A stretch of 64,000 bases of DNA from Sulfitobacter delicatus (GCF_900102535.1 NZ_FNBP01000009.1:96976-160975); one strand, 5' to 3'; counted from the first letter of the stretch, positions 34,130-46,394 are shown. Notes: generated by a model not told the origin, from the letters alone. Numbers and translations: made by a program.

Positions 34130-35125
34130 TTAAGGCTGTATCAACCGTGGTGCAGGGCCGAGCGGAATGCCGGCCAAAGCCATCTCGCCTTGGGTAATGA
34201 CCAGATCAAGATCGAGTGCACCTGCCGTCCCACTTCGGTTTTCCAATACACGCAGAACGGTGTCGACCTGAGCGCGCATAGACGAAGGCAACAGCGCGGC
34301 GCGTTCCACAGCGTCCAGCAGTTGGGACCAATTCGTAATCCTTAGGCTAAGCGTCCCATCGGGCCGCCCTTCGGCGTCAAAAGACAGCGCGCCTTCAGCG
34401 GCCAGTGCCACATCGCCCCATGTCGCATCAATGTTTTCGATAGAGAGAGCCCGTACCTCTGGGATCGTTCTCTGCATCACAGTATGGCGGTCCAACGGCT
34501 TGGCAAGTGACACGGCCATGCGGGCCGAGAGGATGGGCGGGCCAGCCGCGTCGCCTAGTACCTTGCGCAACAGCGGTCCGGGTGTGATGCTCCCGGGTAA
34601 TAGCGCGATGCCGTAGTCGGTCGCGGCATCCGAAGACTGCTGAACAACTGCGCGCGGCTCTTCGGCCTCAAGCAGCAGGCCGTCTGGCCCATCAACCTGC
34701 ATCTGCGCGCTGCGAATCTGCATCCCCTCCAGCTGCAGCGCCAGCCCTGGATGCAGTGACAGATCGGCGCGCATGTCCCGGAGATTAAGCTCAAGCGGCA
34801 AGGCGCCCGCGCGCAGTTCAACCCGTGCCACGGGTGCCTGAACAGCCAAATCCCCCGGCCACCAGACGGGGGCAGAAAGGTCGAGTTGCGGTGCCTCTAC
34901 TGCAAAATCCTGCTTAGGGTCGGCCAGCGACAGGCCGCTCAACCGGTTCTGCAAAAGCAGCGGAAATCCGGCCTTACTGATGTCCTTGACGGTCACCTCC
35001 CAGCCTGCCTCCCGACGGTCATCAAAGGCCCGCGCTAGCACGTTTTGCATCTGCGTCGTGGCCAGCATCCACCATGCGCCCCAGAGCGCTGCCAGAATAA
35101 TCAGCAGCCAAATCATTTTGCGCAT
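34130..35125 (-). CDS. DUF2125 domain protein
   Basis: 331 aa. An N-terminal membrane anchor (IWLLIILAALWGAWWMLATT) is followed by a long beta-rich region with motifs such as GWEVTVKDISKAGFPLLLQN and APQLDLSAPVWWPGDLAV. This is the DUF2125 family, alphaproteobacterial proteins thought to be periplasmic or inner-membrane anchored; the function is unknown. The repeated beta strands recall AsmA-like or lipid-handling domains, but that is only an impression. It is convergent with the extensin gene and divergent from the ChaC-like gene. Confidence 0.88.
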   Translation of the reverse strand: MRKMIWLLIILAALWGAWWMLATTQMQNVLARAFDDRREAGWEVTVKDISKAGFPLLLQNRLSGLSLADPKQDFAVEAPQLDLSAPVWWPGDLAVQAPVARVELRAGALPLELNLRDMRADLSLHPGLALQLEGMQIRSAQMQVDGPDGLLLEAEEPRAVVQQSSDAATDYGIALLPGSITPGPLLRKVLGDAAGPPILSARMAVSLAKPLDRHTVMQRTIPEVRALSIENIDATWGDVALAAEGALSFDAEGRPDGTLSLRITNWSQLLDAVERAALLPSSMRAQVDTVLRVLENRSGTAGALDLDLVITQGEMALAGIPLGPAPRLIQP

Positions 35126-35191
35126 CGCGATAGCCCTTCAAATCGTGCTCCAGATGCGGTTTATCCAAGGTCAGCAGAAAGGACCAGCAAG

Positions 35192-35722
35192 ATGGCAATG
35201 TGGGTATTTGGCTATGGCAGCCTGTTGTGGAATCCCGGTTTCGAGGTAGCGGAAAGTGTGATCGCCACACTGCCGGGCTATGCGCGGTCCTTTTGCATGC
35301 GCTCGATCCATCATAGGGGCACGGTAGAGCAGCCGGGGCTGGTACTCGCGCTCGACGCCTCCGTGCGCTCGGCGTGCGAGGGCATGGCAATGCGGGTGGC
35401 CGAAGGGCAGGAGGCGCAGACGCTGGACTACCTGCGGGAGCGCGAGTTGATCTCTTCGGCCTATGTCGAGAAGAACCTGACCGTGCATCTGACCGATGGG
35501 CGCGATGTAGAGGCAGTGACCTATGTGATCGACGCCGAGCATGATCAGTATTGCGGTGGATTGCCCCTCGAAGAACAGGCCCAGATCATCGCGCGCGCAG
35601 TGGGCGGGCGGGGACCGAATACCGAGTATCTCATCAACACCGCTGTGCACCTCTCCGAAGTCGGTCTACATGATCCGGCGCTCGAATGGCTGCATGATCG
35701 CGTGAAGGCGTTAGCCTCATAA
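35192..35722 (+). CDS. ChaC-like gamma-glutamylcyclotransferase
   Basis: 176 aa. Releases 5-oxoproline and Cys-Gly from glutathione in the cytoplasm. The opening MWVFGYGSLLWNPGF is the substrate-binding YGSLxW loop, and LDYLRERELIS carries the presumed catalytic Glu. RSIHHRGTVEQPGLVLAL and NTEYLINTAVHL fit ChaC-type members. The ATG at 35192 has AAGGA 8 bases upstream; ATG 35198 is the next choice. It stands alone before the stator-like pair. Confidence 0.92.
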   Translation: MAMWVFGYGSLLWNPGFEVAESVIATLPGYARSFCMRSIHHRGTVEQPGLVLALDASVRSACEGMAMRVAEGQEAQTLDYLRERELISSAYVEKNLTVHLTDGRDVEAVTYVIDAEHDQYCGGLPLEEQAQIIARAVGGRGPNTEYLINTAVHLSEVGLHDPALEWLHDRVKALAS

Positions 35723-35793
35723 AAACTTGGCAACTCGCTGCGGTTTCGGTGTAAGCTGCGGTAAGAGCAGAACAAAGGGTCAGGAAAGGCCGT

Positions 35794-36993
35794 ATGGCGC
35801 AGCCAGACCGCAAGGCAAAACCGCATTTTTCACAACCGGTGCGTCAGATTTCTCTGATGTTGATCGTACTGGCATTGACCGGCGTCGGGGCGTTCCTCGC
35901 GCTGCCTTCAGTGCTGCCGATCTTTGCCGCGAACCCCTGGCTGAACGGGGTTATCATTTTTGTCTTCTTCGTCGGCGTGCTGGCCTGTTTCTATCAGGTT
36001 ACGCAGCTGATTGGCTCGGTGCGCTGGATCGAGAACTTCGCTGCCGACAACCCGGTGCCCGATACGGTTGCCCCGCAACTGCTCGCGCCCCTGGCATCGC
36101 TGCTGCGGCAACGTGGTGCGAAAATGCAAGTGAGCCCGACGTCGACACGGTCGATCTTGGATTCCGTCGCCTCGCGCATCGACGAGGTGCGGGAAATCAC
36201 CCGTTACATCGTCAATATGCTGATTTTCCTTGGTCTTCTGGGCACCTTCTACGGGCTCGCCACCACGGTGCCTGCGGTGGTCGACACGATCCGTTCGCTC
36301 GCACCGGGGGAGGGTGAGGCGGGTGTGGATGTCTTTGGCCGGTTGATGACCGGGCTAGAGGCACAGCTGGGCGGCATGGGCGTGGCCTTTGGGTCCTCGC
36401 TTCTGGGTCTCGCCGGATCGCTGGTCGTGGGTCTGTTAGAGCTTTTCGCGGGCCATGGGCAGAACCGTTTCTATCAAGAGCTAGAGGACTGGCTCAGCTC
36501 GATCACCCGCGTGGGCCTGACCACAGGCGATGACGCCAGCGACCAAAACGTCATGGCCAGCGTCATGGACCAAATGGTCGAGCAGATGGGCGAATTGCAG
36601 CAAATGTTCACCCAGTCCGACGTCAGCCGCTCGTCGGTCGACGACAAGCTGGGCAAGCTTGCGGATGCCGTGGATCGGATGACCACGCGGATGGAGCGGG
36701 ATGACCCGACAGCCGGCGCGTTGGATCGGGTAGCCGATGGGCAAGAACGCCTAATTTCTGTGCTTGAAGGTCAGACCGCTTCAGAAGGGATCGACGCTGA
36801 AAGCCGGATGCGCTTGCGGTCGATCGACGTACAGATGCTGCGCATTCTTGAAGAAATCTCTGCGGGCCGTCAGGAGACGATGGCCGAGTTCCGCAAGGAT
36901 ATTTCGCTGCTTGCGAAAGCCCTATCAGGGCAGCGCGCAGCTGAAACCCGCCGCCCCCGGGCGGGCGACCCCCAAGGTGGCGAGGACCGCTAG
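35794..36993 (+). CDS. MotA/TolQ/ExbB-type proton channel subunit
   Basis: 399 aa with four hydrophobic spans at about 19-41, 51-72, 137-163 and 196-218. The MotA/ExbB core is in spans three and four: NMLIFLGLLGTFYGLATTVP and GMGVAFGSSLLGLAGSL. A cytoplasmic tail of about 180 residues follows with amphipathic helices (MDQMVEQMGELQQMFTQSD, DDKLGKLADAVDRMTTRME). It ends directly at the next gene's ATG. With the MotB-like neighbour it should form an ion-driven stator-like complex of the inner membrane. It lacks the flagellar MotA cytoplasmic loop arrangement and no flagellar gene is near. Confidence 0.88.
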   Translation: MAQPDRKAKPHFSQPVRQISLMLIVLALTGVGAFLALPSVLPIFAANPWLNGVIIFVFFVGVLACFYQVTQLIGSVRWIENFAADNPVPDTVAPQLLAPLASLLRQRGAKMQVSPTSTRSILDSVASRIDEVREITRYIVNMLIFLGLLGTFYGLATTVPAVVDTIRSLAPGEGEAGVDVFGRLMTGLEAQLGGMGVAFGSSLLGLAGSLVVGLLELFAGHGQNRFYQELEDWLSSITRVGLTTGDDASDQNVMASVMDQMVEQMGELQQMFTQSDVSRSSVDDKLGKLADAVDRMTTRMERDDPTAGALDRVADGQERLISVLEGQTASEGIDAESRMRLRSIDVQMLRILEEISAGRQETMAEFRKDISLLAKALSGQRAAETRRPRAGDPQGGEDR

Positions 36994-38952
36994 ATGGCGC
37001 TTTCCCGGCGGACAGGCGCAAGGTTTCAGGCCTCGATCTGGCCGGGTTTCGTGGATGCGATGACCGGGCTTTTGCTCGTGCTTATGTTTGTTCTGACCAT
37101 CTTTATGGTGGTGCAATTCGTGCTTACCGAACGGATCAGTGGGCAGGAAAGTGAGCTGAACGCGCTGGCCGGAGAGGTCGCTGCCTTGGCCCAAGCGCTT
37201 GGGGTTGAAGAACGCACCACAGCGCGGCTGGAAGCCCGGCTCGGTGCGCTCAATGCATCGCTGAACGACGCGCGCGAGGAGGTATCGCGACAGGAAGCGG
37301 TGATCGCTGGTCTGACCGCAGAACGGGACGAACAGGATGCCGCGTTGCAGGCTGCTGAGGCCAAGATCACAGGGTTTGAAGCGCGGGTCGCGGCGCTTTT
37401 GGCTTCGCAGGCTGAAGACCGGACCCGCATCGGCGCTTTGGAAGACCGCGAAGCCGAATTGCTCGACGAACAGGAAGCCCTGAATGTCGCCCTCAGCACC
37501 GCCCGCGACGAAATCGACGCTCAGACTGAGGCCGCCCGTCTGGCCGCTGCAAAACGTGAGGCGCTCGACGCCCTTGTCGCTGATCTGCGAGCACAGAACG
37601 CCGATGCTGAGGCTGAGGTGGCCGCGCTGAACGCTGAAGTGGCAGAGACCCAAGAAGCTCTCAGCGAAGAGGAGGCCGCCCGTTTGGCCGAGGCAGCTGC
37701 GGCTCAAGCTCTCCGCGAAAAGCTGGAAAACGCCGACGCGGAACTCACTGCCATGACCCTCGCCCTCGAAGAACAGCGCAAGAGGGCGGAAGATACGCTG
37801 ACACTCCTGGCCGCGGCGCGGGCGGCGGAGAGCGATCTCGACACGCAACTGGCCGAAGCGCTGCTGCGCATGGAAAACCTAGAGCAGACCAGCGAAAGCC
37901 TTGATGCGGAGCGCGAGGCCCTTCGCGCCCAGCAGGAGGCGCTTAACGCGCAGCTTGAGGCTGCTGAAGGGACAGAGGGAGAGCTTCGCGCGCGTTTGGC
38001 CGAAGCTGAGGTCACTAAGAACGAACTCAACAGGCGGTTGGCTGAGGCTTTGAGCCGGGTTCAGGCTTTGGAGGAACAGGGCGAGGCGCTCAGTGGCGAT
38101 CAGGCCGATTTGCGTGAGAGGTTGGCTCAGGCCCTCGCGGCAAAGCTGGCCGCCGAGACGCTGGCCGAGGATAAGACCACAGCCGCCGAACGCCGCGCTG
38201 CATTGCTGGCGCAAGCCGAGCAGACCTTGGCCGAAGAGAAGGCCGTGAGCGCCGAGGCGCAGCGGCAGACAGAGTTGTTGAACCAGCAGGTCGCGGAACT
38301 GCGCGCGCAACTGGGCAATTTGCAGGCGTTGCTGGACGATGCAGTGGCGCGGGATGCGGCGAAGTCGGTCGAATTACAATCACTAGGGTCTGAATTGAAC
38401 ACCGCACTGGCGCGGGTCGCCGCAGAAGAACGGCGGCGCGCCGAGTTGGAGGCCGCAGAGCGCAAGCGCTTGGAAGAAGAGACCAAAGACCTCGCGCAAT
38501 ATCGCTCGGAGTTCTTTGGCCGCCTGCGCGATTTGCTGGGCACGCAGGAAGGGGTACGGATCGAAGGTGACCGCTTTGTCTTCTCCTCCGAAGTGCTTTT
38601 TGCGCCGGGTAGTGCGGTGCTGAGCCAAGACGGCAAAGGCGAAATTGCCAAGGTCGCGGGCATACTGCGCAGCGTGGTGGATGACATCCCGGCAGAGATT
38701 GATTGGGTGATCCGGGTAGACGGCCACACGGATAATGTGCCCTTGTCGGGCCGGGGCGAGTTTGCCGACAACTGGGAATTAAGCCAAGCGCGAGCTCTGT
38801 CGGTGGTCAAATACATGATCAACTTCCTCGGCATCGCGCCGGACCGTTTGGCCGCGAATGGTTTTGGCCAGTACCAGCCCGTCGCCACCGGCAGCAGCGA
38901 AGAAGCGCGGGCACAGAACCGGCGGATCGAGTTGAAGTTTACCGAAAAATAG
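36994..38952 (+). CDS. MotB-like protein with very long coiled coil and OmpA peptidoglycan-binding domain
   Basis: 652 aa. A short N-terminus, then one membrane helix starting WPGFVDAMTGLLLVLMFVL in which Asp21 takes the place of the proton-binding Asp of MotB. Residues about 45-505 form an almost Pro- and Gly-poor, Ala/Glu/Leu-rich coiled coil (for example AALNAEVAETQEALSEEEAA). The C-terminal OmpA domain (about 515-652) has DGHTDNVPLSG, WELSQARALSVV and RAQNRRIELKF for peptidoglycan binding. The ATG directly follows the channel-subunit stop. Usual MotB proteins have only about 60-100 residues between helix and OmpA domain, so the coil is the odd part. Confidence 0.88.
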   Translation: MALSRRTGARFQASIWPGFVDAMTGLLLVLMFVLTIFMVVQFVLTERISGQESELNALAGEVAALAQALGVEERTTARLEARLGALNASLNDAREEVSRQEAVIAGLTAERDEQDAALQAAEAKITGFEARVAALLASQAEDRTRIGALEDREAELLDEQEALNVALSTARDEIDAQTEAARLAAAKREALDALVADLRAQNADAEAEVAALNAEVAETQEALSEEEAARLAEAAAAQALREKLENADAELTAMTLALEEQRKRAEDTLTLLAAARAAESDLDTQLAEALLRMENLEQTSESLDAEREALRAQQEALNAQLEAAEGTEGELRARLAEAEVTKNELNRRLAEALSRVQALEEQGEALSGDQADLRERLAQALAAKLAAETLAEDKTTAAERRAALLAQAEQTLAEEKAVSAEAQRQTELLNQQVAELRAQLGNLQALLDDAVARDAAKSVELQSLGSELNTALARVAAEERRRAELEAAERKRLEEETKDLAQYRSEFFGRLRDLLGTQEGVRIEGDRFVFSSEVLFAPGSAVLSQDGKGEIAKVAGILRSVVDDIPAEIDWVIRVDGHTDNVPLSGRGEFADNWELSQARALSVVKYMINFLGIAPDRLAANGFGQYQPVATGSSEEARAQNRRIELKFTEK

Positions 38953-38960
38953 TCTGCGGC

Positions 38961-39913
38961 TTAGCGAACCGTGAGACTGCCACGGCGGGTGTCGATAACG
39001 GCGCCGTCTCGGAGCAGCGTGACCGTGCCTTCGTACTCTCCCGTCCGCCAAAGCCTAGCGCGGCGTTTCTTACCAACCGCACGAAAGGCCTGCGCCTGCG
39101 GCCTGTCCATGACCACGTCCTGCGCAATCACTTCGCCGCGCGGCCCCTGCAGGCTCAGGCGGAGGATGTCTCCTTTGCGGGTGCCATAGCTGTAGCCGTA
39201 GACCACCAAGGCAGGGGCGGTCGCAGGCAGGGTCTGACGATTGGCCGTCCCCCCTTTGATGTCAGAATAAGCCGGGATGCCCTCGGAGAACCCAACCGAG
39301 ATCAACCCACCGGGGCGGTAGGGCGGCGTGTCCTGCCAGAGCGAAGTTTTAGGAGCTGCATCGCAGGTGGCCGTATCCGCAGGATCAAAAGGATCGATCG
39401 GCTCACCGTTGTGCCGCAGAGACAGATGGAGATGCGGAAATTCGGCCTGGCCGGATTGCCCGACCTGCCCCAGAGCGTCGCCCGTGGCCACGCGCTGCCC
39501 TTGGATGACTTGAACCGAGCCAAGCTTCATGTGGCAGTATTGGCTCTCCCAGCCCCCGCCGTGATCCAGTACCAAACCGTTACCGCATTCGCGTCCGCTA
39601 ACCTCGGCCAAGGGCGCGCCATCGGTCATGCCGTCTCGCGTGCCCTTAACCACCCCATCCGCCGCCGCCCGCACTGTGACGCCAGCCCGCATCGCGGCTG
39701 TGCTCGGTAAGGCAAAATCGGTACCCTTATGGCTGTCATAGGTCAGCCCGAAACAGCGGTAATCGCTGGCCTCGGGGCCGGGATCTCGATCCATATATTG
39801 TTGGATGTAGCAGTCTTGCCCAAGGGTGCAATCAAGCGGGAAGCCCAATTGAAAATCCTCCGCCAGCGCAGGGCCGGCGGAGGACAGGAGCAGGGCCAGC
39901 AGGGCCCTGCGGA

Positions 39914-39917
<4 letters not shown>
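38961..39917 (-). CDS. M23 family metallopeptidase (periplasmic, LysM-free)
   Basis: 318 aa. A signal peptide (MIRRALLALLLSSAGPALAE) is followed by an M23 domain that cuts peptidoglycan cross-links. DSHKGTDFALP provides zinc ligands His63 and Asp67, and FPHLHLSL gives His162 and His164, so the active site looks intact. About 130 residues follow (after DPFDPADTATC) with a beta-rich domain ending in a Thr-rich strand set. The ATG overlaps the clpA stop by four bases. It is convergent with the stator-like pair, 8 bases apart. Confidence 0.93.
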
Positions 39918-42235
<2,318 letters not shown>

Positions 42236-42326
42236 GGGCGTGCTCCTTTTCGATCGGGGTCGGTGAGGTTCTGAGATGTCTCAGGCCCCGGTCCGACCAT
42301 GGCCTCATAGTATTAGAGTTTGGTTG

Positions 42327-42401
42327 ATCATGGCCCATCTTCAAGAAGATTCTGGTCCGAATCGGTCACATTTGCCGTGAGCGAGGACTTTGGGCCATGA
42401 T
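42327..42401. repeat. Inverted repeat in the gloB-clpA gap
   Basis: ATCATGGCCC (42327-42336) and its exact complement GGGCCATGAT (42392-42401) are 55 bases apart in the 175-base gap downstream of gloB and upstream of clpA. On the minus strand this would fold into a long stem-loop ahead of clpA. No T-run follows, so it is not an obvious terminator. The gap otherwise holds the clpA promoter and no gene. Confidence 0.45.
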
Positions 42402-42410
42402 TGCAGGCAC

Positions 42411-43178
42411 TCAGAATTGGTCTTTGCGCTTGCGAATTTCGGTAAACACTTCCGTGTCGGTGGCGTCTGGCATCCTCAGGGTCGCGCGAATGGCCGGGTC
42501 GGCGGGGCGCAGGAAGGGATTGGTTTCTAGTTCCAGTGAAAGCGGCGAGGGGACGGTGGGGCGGCCTGCTTCGCGGGCGGTCTCGATGTCCTTGGACCTT
42601 GATATAAGCGCGGGATTTTCCGGATCAACGGTCAGGGCGAATTTTGCGTTGGCGGCGGTATATTCGTGGCCTGAACAGATCGTAGTGTCTGAGGGCAGGG
42701 CAGCGAGCTTTTGCAGGCTCTCCCACATCTGCGCGGGCGTGCCTTCGAACAGGCGGCCGCAGCCTAGGGCCATCAGGCTGTCGGCGGTGAAGGCGGTTTT
42801 GGCCTTTGGCACGTAGAAAGCGATATGGCCGACGGTGTGGCCCGAGACGTCGAGCACCTCGGCCTCCAGCGCCCCAAGATCGATGCTGTCGCCTTCGTCG
42901 ATCTTGCGGTCGAGCGGAGGCAGGCGGTGGACGTCGGCCTTAGCCCCGATCACGCGGGCCGGGAAACGCTCAAGCACATCAGCGAGGCCTTGCACGTGGT
43001 CCGGATGGTGATGCGTCAGCCAGATCTGGCTCAGCTCCCACCCCCGCGTTGTCAGCTCTGCGATGATTGGTGCCGCTTCGGGCACGTCGATCAGCGCCAC
43101 CTTGCCGCTGTCATGGTCGCGCAGCAGGAAGGCGTAATTGTCCGACAGACAGGGAATCGTGACCAGATCAAAGGCCAT
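42411..43178 (-). CDS. gloB: Hydroxyacylglutathione hydrolase (glyoxalase II)
   Basis: 255 aa MBL-fold enzyme that hydrolyses S-lactoylglutathione to lactate and glutathione. The metal site is THHHPDHVQG (residues 55-64). DVSGHTVGHIAFY gives a further His, and FTADSLMALGCGRLFEGTPAQMW with CSGHEYTAANAKFAL is diagnostic of GloB. The C-terminal helical domain ends FTEIRKRKDQF. It is divergent from the methyltransferase gene across 63 bases and upstream of clpA. Confidence 0.97.
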   Translation of the reverse strand: MAFDLVTIPCLSDNYAFLLRDHDSGKVALIDVPEAAPIIAELTTRGWELSQIWLTHHHPDHVQGLADVLERFPARVIGAKADVHRLPPLDRKIDEGDSIDLGALEAEVLDVSGHTVGHIAFYVPKAKTAFTADSLMALGCGRLFEGTPAQMWESLQKLAALPSDTTICSGHEYTAANAKFALTVDPENPALISRSKDIETAREAGRPTVPSPLSLELETNPFLRPADPAIRATLRMPDATDTEVFTEIRKRKDQF

Positions 43179-43241
43179 GGCGTCTTACCTCGCTGTGTTG
43201 TTATGCTGAGATCAGAGTGACATTCACCAAGGCGGGCTGCA

Positions 43242-43988
43242 ATGCATCTTGATGTACAGGATCTGCGCAATTTCTATTATCGCAGCGCATTGGGCCGCGC
43301 GGCGCAGAAATCCCTGCGCGGGCGGTTGCTGGAACTTTGGCCTGAAGCGAAGGGGCAGACCGTCGTCGGCTTTGGCTTTGCCGCACCCCTGCTGCGGCCC
43401 TATCTGGCGGACGCGCGGCGGGTGATGGTGCTAATGCCCGGCCCGCAGGGGGTGATGCCTTGGCCTGCGGGGATGCCGAACACCTCGGTGCTGACCGAAG
43501 AAACGCTTTGGCCGGTCGAGACGGGTGCGGTCGATAAGCTGGTGCTGATGCATGGGCTGGAGACTTCGGAACGGCCCAGTGATCTGCTCGATGAATGCTG
43601 GCGTGTGCTGGGGCCGGGGGGCAAGGCGCTGTTTATCGTGCCGAGCCGGGCGGGCATGTGGGCGCGGCGGGATCGTACGCCCTTTGGCTATGGGCGTCCC
43701 TACACGCCGGGGCAGCTGGAAACGCAATTGCGCAAACATCAGTTCTTGCCGGAGCGGCATATTGGGGCACTGTACCAATTCCCCTCGCAACAGCGAATCT
43801 GGATGAAGTCAGCGCCGCTGTTCGAAAAAATTGGCCGCCAGATGCCTACGATGATGGGCGGCGGGGCGATCATGGTGGAGGCGACCAAGCTGGTCTATCC
43901 GCCGAGGGGGCGGCCTGAGCGCACCCGTGCACGGCGGGCGATTGGGGTGCTTGAGGGCATGGCGGAGCCGCAGGCCAAGCCCGTCTGA
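43242..43988 (+). CDS. Class I SAM-dependent methyltransferase
   Basis: 248 aa. The N-terminal half resembles a methyltransferase type 11 fold: [16 protein letters not shown] stands for the SAM loop (GFG instead of GCG), then [39 protein letters not shown]. The C-terminal part, with [30 protein letters not shown], is specific to a group seen next to gloB in alphaproteobacteria. The substrate is unknown, and the weakened SAM loop leaves activity open. No homologous neighbour helps. Confidence 0.85.
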   Translation: MHLDVQDLRNFYYRSALGRAAQKSLRGRLLELWPEAKGQTVVGFGFAAPLLRPYLADARRVMVLMPGPQGVMPWPAGMPNTSVLTEETLWPVETGAVDKLVLMHGLETSERPSDLLDECWRVLGPGGKALFIVPSRAGMWARRDRTPFGYGRPYTPGQLETQLRKHQFLPERHIGALYQFPSQQRIWMKSAPLFEKIGRQMPTMMGGGAIMVEATKLVYPPRGRPERTRARRAIGVLEGMAEPQAKPV

Positions 43989-44279
43989 GCCCAGTACACA
44001 AGGGCCGAGCGGCATTGCCGGCAGCGGGATTCGCCAGAAGTGCTGCATTCTAGCCGACCCAGCCCGCCGATTTTTCATGCGGCAATGGGTCGCTCTTTGG
44101 TGTAGGCCTTGCAATATTGCCGCGGGCGGGAACATTAGCTGCCTATACTGTGTTGCCGGGCGCGAACCTGTCTGCTACATCGCCCCTGATTTAGACGTCT
44201 TGGGTAACTTCAAGCCGCGCCAACTGCTGGTGACGCGAGATTTTCGCATATCCGGCGCTTATTGAACGAGAGGATGGAC
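43989..44279 (+). promoter_or_regulatory. Leader and promoter region of the F1 ATP synthase operon
   Basis: 291 bases without a believable gene. A -10-like TATACT is at 44144-44149, but no good -35 lies 16-18 bases before it. The region should hold the atp promoter because the upstream methyltransferase ends at 43988. GAGAGGA before 44280 is the atpH ribosome binding site. Confidence 0.4.
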
Positions 44280-44840
44280 GTGTCCGAACCTGCTTCCATT
44301 TCCACCGGCATCGCGGAACGCTACGCGACAGCCGTGTATGATCTGGCCCGCGAGGCCAATCAGGTCGATGCCATCGAGGGCGATCTTGACGCGCTTGACG
44401 CGGCTTTGACCGACAGCGATGACTTTCAACGCCTGATCTCTTCGCCCCTCTATACGCGCGAACAGCAGGCCGAAGCGATCAAGGTGCTGGCCGACAAGAT
44501 GGGCCTGACCAAGACCATGGCGAATACGCTGGCGCTGATGGCGCAAAAGCGTCGCCTGTTTGTGCTGCCCGCGCTGGTCAAGGCGCTGCGCGAGACGATT
44601 GCCGACGCCAAGGGTGAGATCACCGCAGACGTCACCTCGGCCAAGGCGCTGACCAAGACGCAGTCGGACAAGCTGACCAAGTCGCTCAATGCCTCCACCG
44701 GCAAAAAAGTATCACTTCATGCGACCGTTGATGAAAGCCTCATCGGCGGTCTTGTTGTCAAAGTGGGCTCGAAAATGATCGATACGTCGATCCGTTCCAA
44801 GCTCAATTCCCTCCAGAATGTAATGAAAGAGGTCGGATAA
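44280..44840 (+). CDS. atpH: ATP synthase F1 subunit delta
   Basis: 186 aa peripheral-stalk subunit that joins the F1 head to the b subunits. ISTGIAERYATAVYDLA opens the N-terminal six-helix domain, and VSLHATVDESLIGGLVVKVGSKMIDTSI near the end is the conserved C-terminal signature. The GTG at 44280 is chosen because GAGAGGA precedes it and the length then equals the usual 186; ATG 44274 would add two residues. It is first in atpHAGDC. The stop abuts the atpA ATG with no gap. Confidence 0.95.
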   Translation: MSEPASISTGIAERYATAVYDLAREANQVDAIEGDLDALDAALTDSDDFQRLISSPLYTREQQAEAIKVLADKMGLTKTMANTLALMAQKRRLFVLPALVKALRETIADAKGEITADVTSAKALTKTQSDKLTKSLNASTGKKVSLHATVDESLIGGLVVKVGSKMIDTSIRSKLNSLQNVMKEVG

Positions 44841-46379
44841 ATGGGTATCCAAGCAGCAGAGATTTCTGCGATCCTGAAGGACCAGATCGAGGATTTCGGT
44901 CAGGAAACCGAAGTCGCCGAAGTGGGCCGCGTTCTCTCCGTCGGTGACGGTATCGCCCGCGTTTACGGTCTGGACAATGTTCAGGCCGGCGAGATGGTCG
45001 AATTCCCCGGCGGCATTCAGGGCATGGCCCTGAACCTCGAAGCCGACAACGTGGGTGTTGTTATTTTCGGTTCCGACCGTGACATCAAAGAAGGCGACAC
45101 CGTCAAGCGCACCAACTCCATCGTGGACGTGCCAATCGGTGACGAACTGCTGGGCCGCGTTGTTGACGGTCTGGGCAACCCCATTGACGGCAAAGGCCCG
45201 ATCGGCGCCACCAAGCGCGGCATCGCCGACGTCAAAGCGCCCGGCATCATCCCGCGTAAATCGGTGCATGAGCCGATGGCAACTGGCCTCAAGTCCGTTG
45301 ACGCGATGATCCCAATCGGCCGTGGCCAGCGTGAGCTGATCATTGGTGACCGTCAGACCGGTAAAACCGCCGTCGCCCTCGACGCGATGCTGAACCAAGC
45401 GCAGGTTAACGCCGCTGCTGGCGACGACGAAGGCAAGAAGATGTACTGCGTCTATGTCGCCATCGGCCAGAAGCGTTCGACCGTTGCTCAGCTTGTGAAA
45501 AAGCTCGAAGAGACCGGCGCGATTGACTATTCCATCGTTGTGGCCGCAACCGCGTCCGAGCCTGCACCGATGCAGTTCCTCGCGCCCTATGCCGCCACCG
45601 CCATGGCCGAGCATTTCCGCGACAATGGCCGCCACGCGCTGATCATCTATGATGACCTGTCCAAACAGGCCGTGTCCTACCGTCAGATGTCCCTGCTGCT
45701 GCGCCGCCCACCGGGCCGTGAAGCTTATCCGGGCGACGTTTTCTACCTCCACTCCCGCCTGCTTGAGCGTTCCGCGAAGCTGGGTGACGAGGCTGGCAAC
45801 GGCTCGCTGACGGCTCTGCCGATCATTGAGACCCAAGGTGGCGACGTATCCGCGTTTATTCCGACCAACGTGATCTCGATCACCGACGGTCAGATCTTCC
45901 TTGAGACCGAATTGTTCTATCAGGGCATCCGTCCTGCTGTGAACACCGGTCTGTCGGTGTCGCGTGTGGGCTCCTCGGCCCAAACCAAGGCGATGTCCTC
46001 GGTCGCTGGTCCGGTGAAGCTCTCGCTGGCTCAGTACCGCGAAATGGCGGCCTTTGCTCAGTTCGGCTCCGATCTGGACGCCGCGACCCAGCAGCTGCTG
46101 AACCGTGGTGCGCGTCTGACCGAACTGATGAAGCAGCCGCAGTATGCACCGCTTACCAACTCGGAAATCGTCTGCGTGATCTATGCCGGTACCCACGGCT
46201 ATCTCGACAAGGTGGACGTGTCGGAGGTTGGCCGTTTCGAGGCAGGCCTGCTGGCGCATCTGCGCAGCAAGCACGACGACCTTCTCAAGGACATCACCAA
46301 CAATGACCGCAAGGTCAAAGGCGAGTTGGAAGAGAAGATCAAAGCCGCCATTGACGGTTTCGCCGCCGACTTCGCTTAA
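44841..46379 (+). CDS. atpA: ATP synthase F1 subunit alpha
   Basis: 512 aa non-catalytic nucleotide-binding subunit of the F1 hexamer. Walker A is [13 protein letters not shown], the conserved [20 protein letters not shown] segment follows, and the Arg finger region is [19 protein letters not shown]. The N-terminal [19 protein letters not shown] contacts delta. It is full length, second gene of the operon, directly after atpH. Codons are strongly biased, as expected for a highly expressed gene. Confidence 0.99.
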   Translation: MGIQAAEISAILKDQIEDFGQETEVAEVGRVLSVGDGIARVYGLDNVQAGEMVEFPGGIQGMALNLEADNVGVVIFGSDRDIKEGDTVKRTNSIVDVPIGDELLGRVVDGLGNPIDGKGPIGATKRGIADVKAPGIIPRKSVHEPMATGLKSVDAMIPIGRGQRELIIGDRQTGKTAVALDAMLNQAQVNAAAGDDEGKKMYCVYVAIGQKRSTVAQLVKKLEETGAIDYSIVVAATASEPAPMQFLAPYAATAMAEHFRDNGRHALIIYDDLSKQAVSYRQMSLLLRRPPGREAYPGDVFYLHSRLLERSAKLGDEAGNGSLTALPIIETQGGDVSAFIPTNVISITDGQIFLETELFYQGIRPAVNTGLSVSRVGSSAQTKAMSSVAGPVKLSLAQYREMAAFAQFGSDLDAATQQLLNRGARLTELMKQPQYAPLTNSEIVCVIYAGTHGYLDKVDVSEVGRFEAGLLAHLRSKHDDLLKDITNNDRKVKGELEEKIKAAIDGFAADFA

Positions 46380-46394
46380 ACGGGAGATAAGGCA

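Noticed and set aside
35794..38952. Zorya-type phage defence (ZorA/ZorB)
   Set aside because: The long coil is on the B subunit instead of the A subunit, and there is no ZorC, ZorD or ZorE gene nearby. The neighbours are housekeeping genes.
35794..38952. Flagellar motor motA/motB
   Set aside because: No flagellar genes are near, the channel subunit has the wrong loop layout and the coil is far too long.
44144..44149. TATACT as the certain -10 of the atp operon
   Set aside because: No acceptable -35 box lies at 16-18 bases, so the promoter position is left open.
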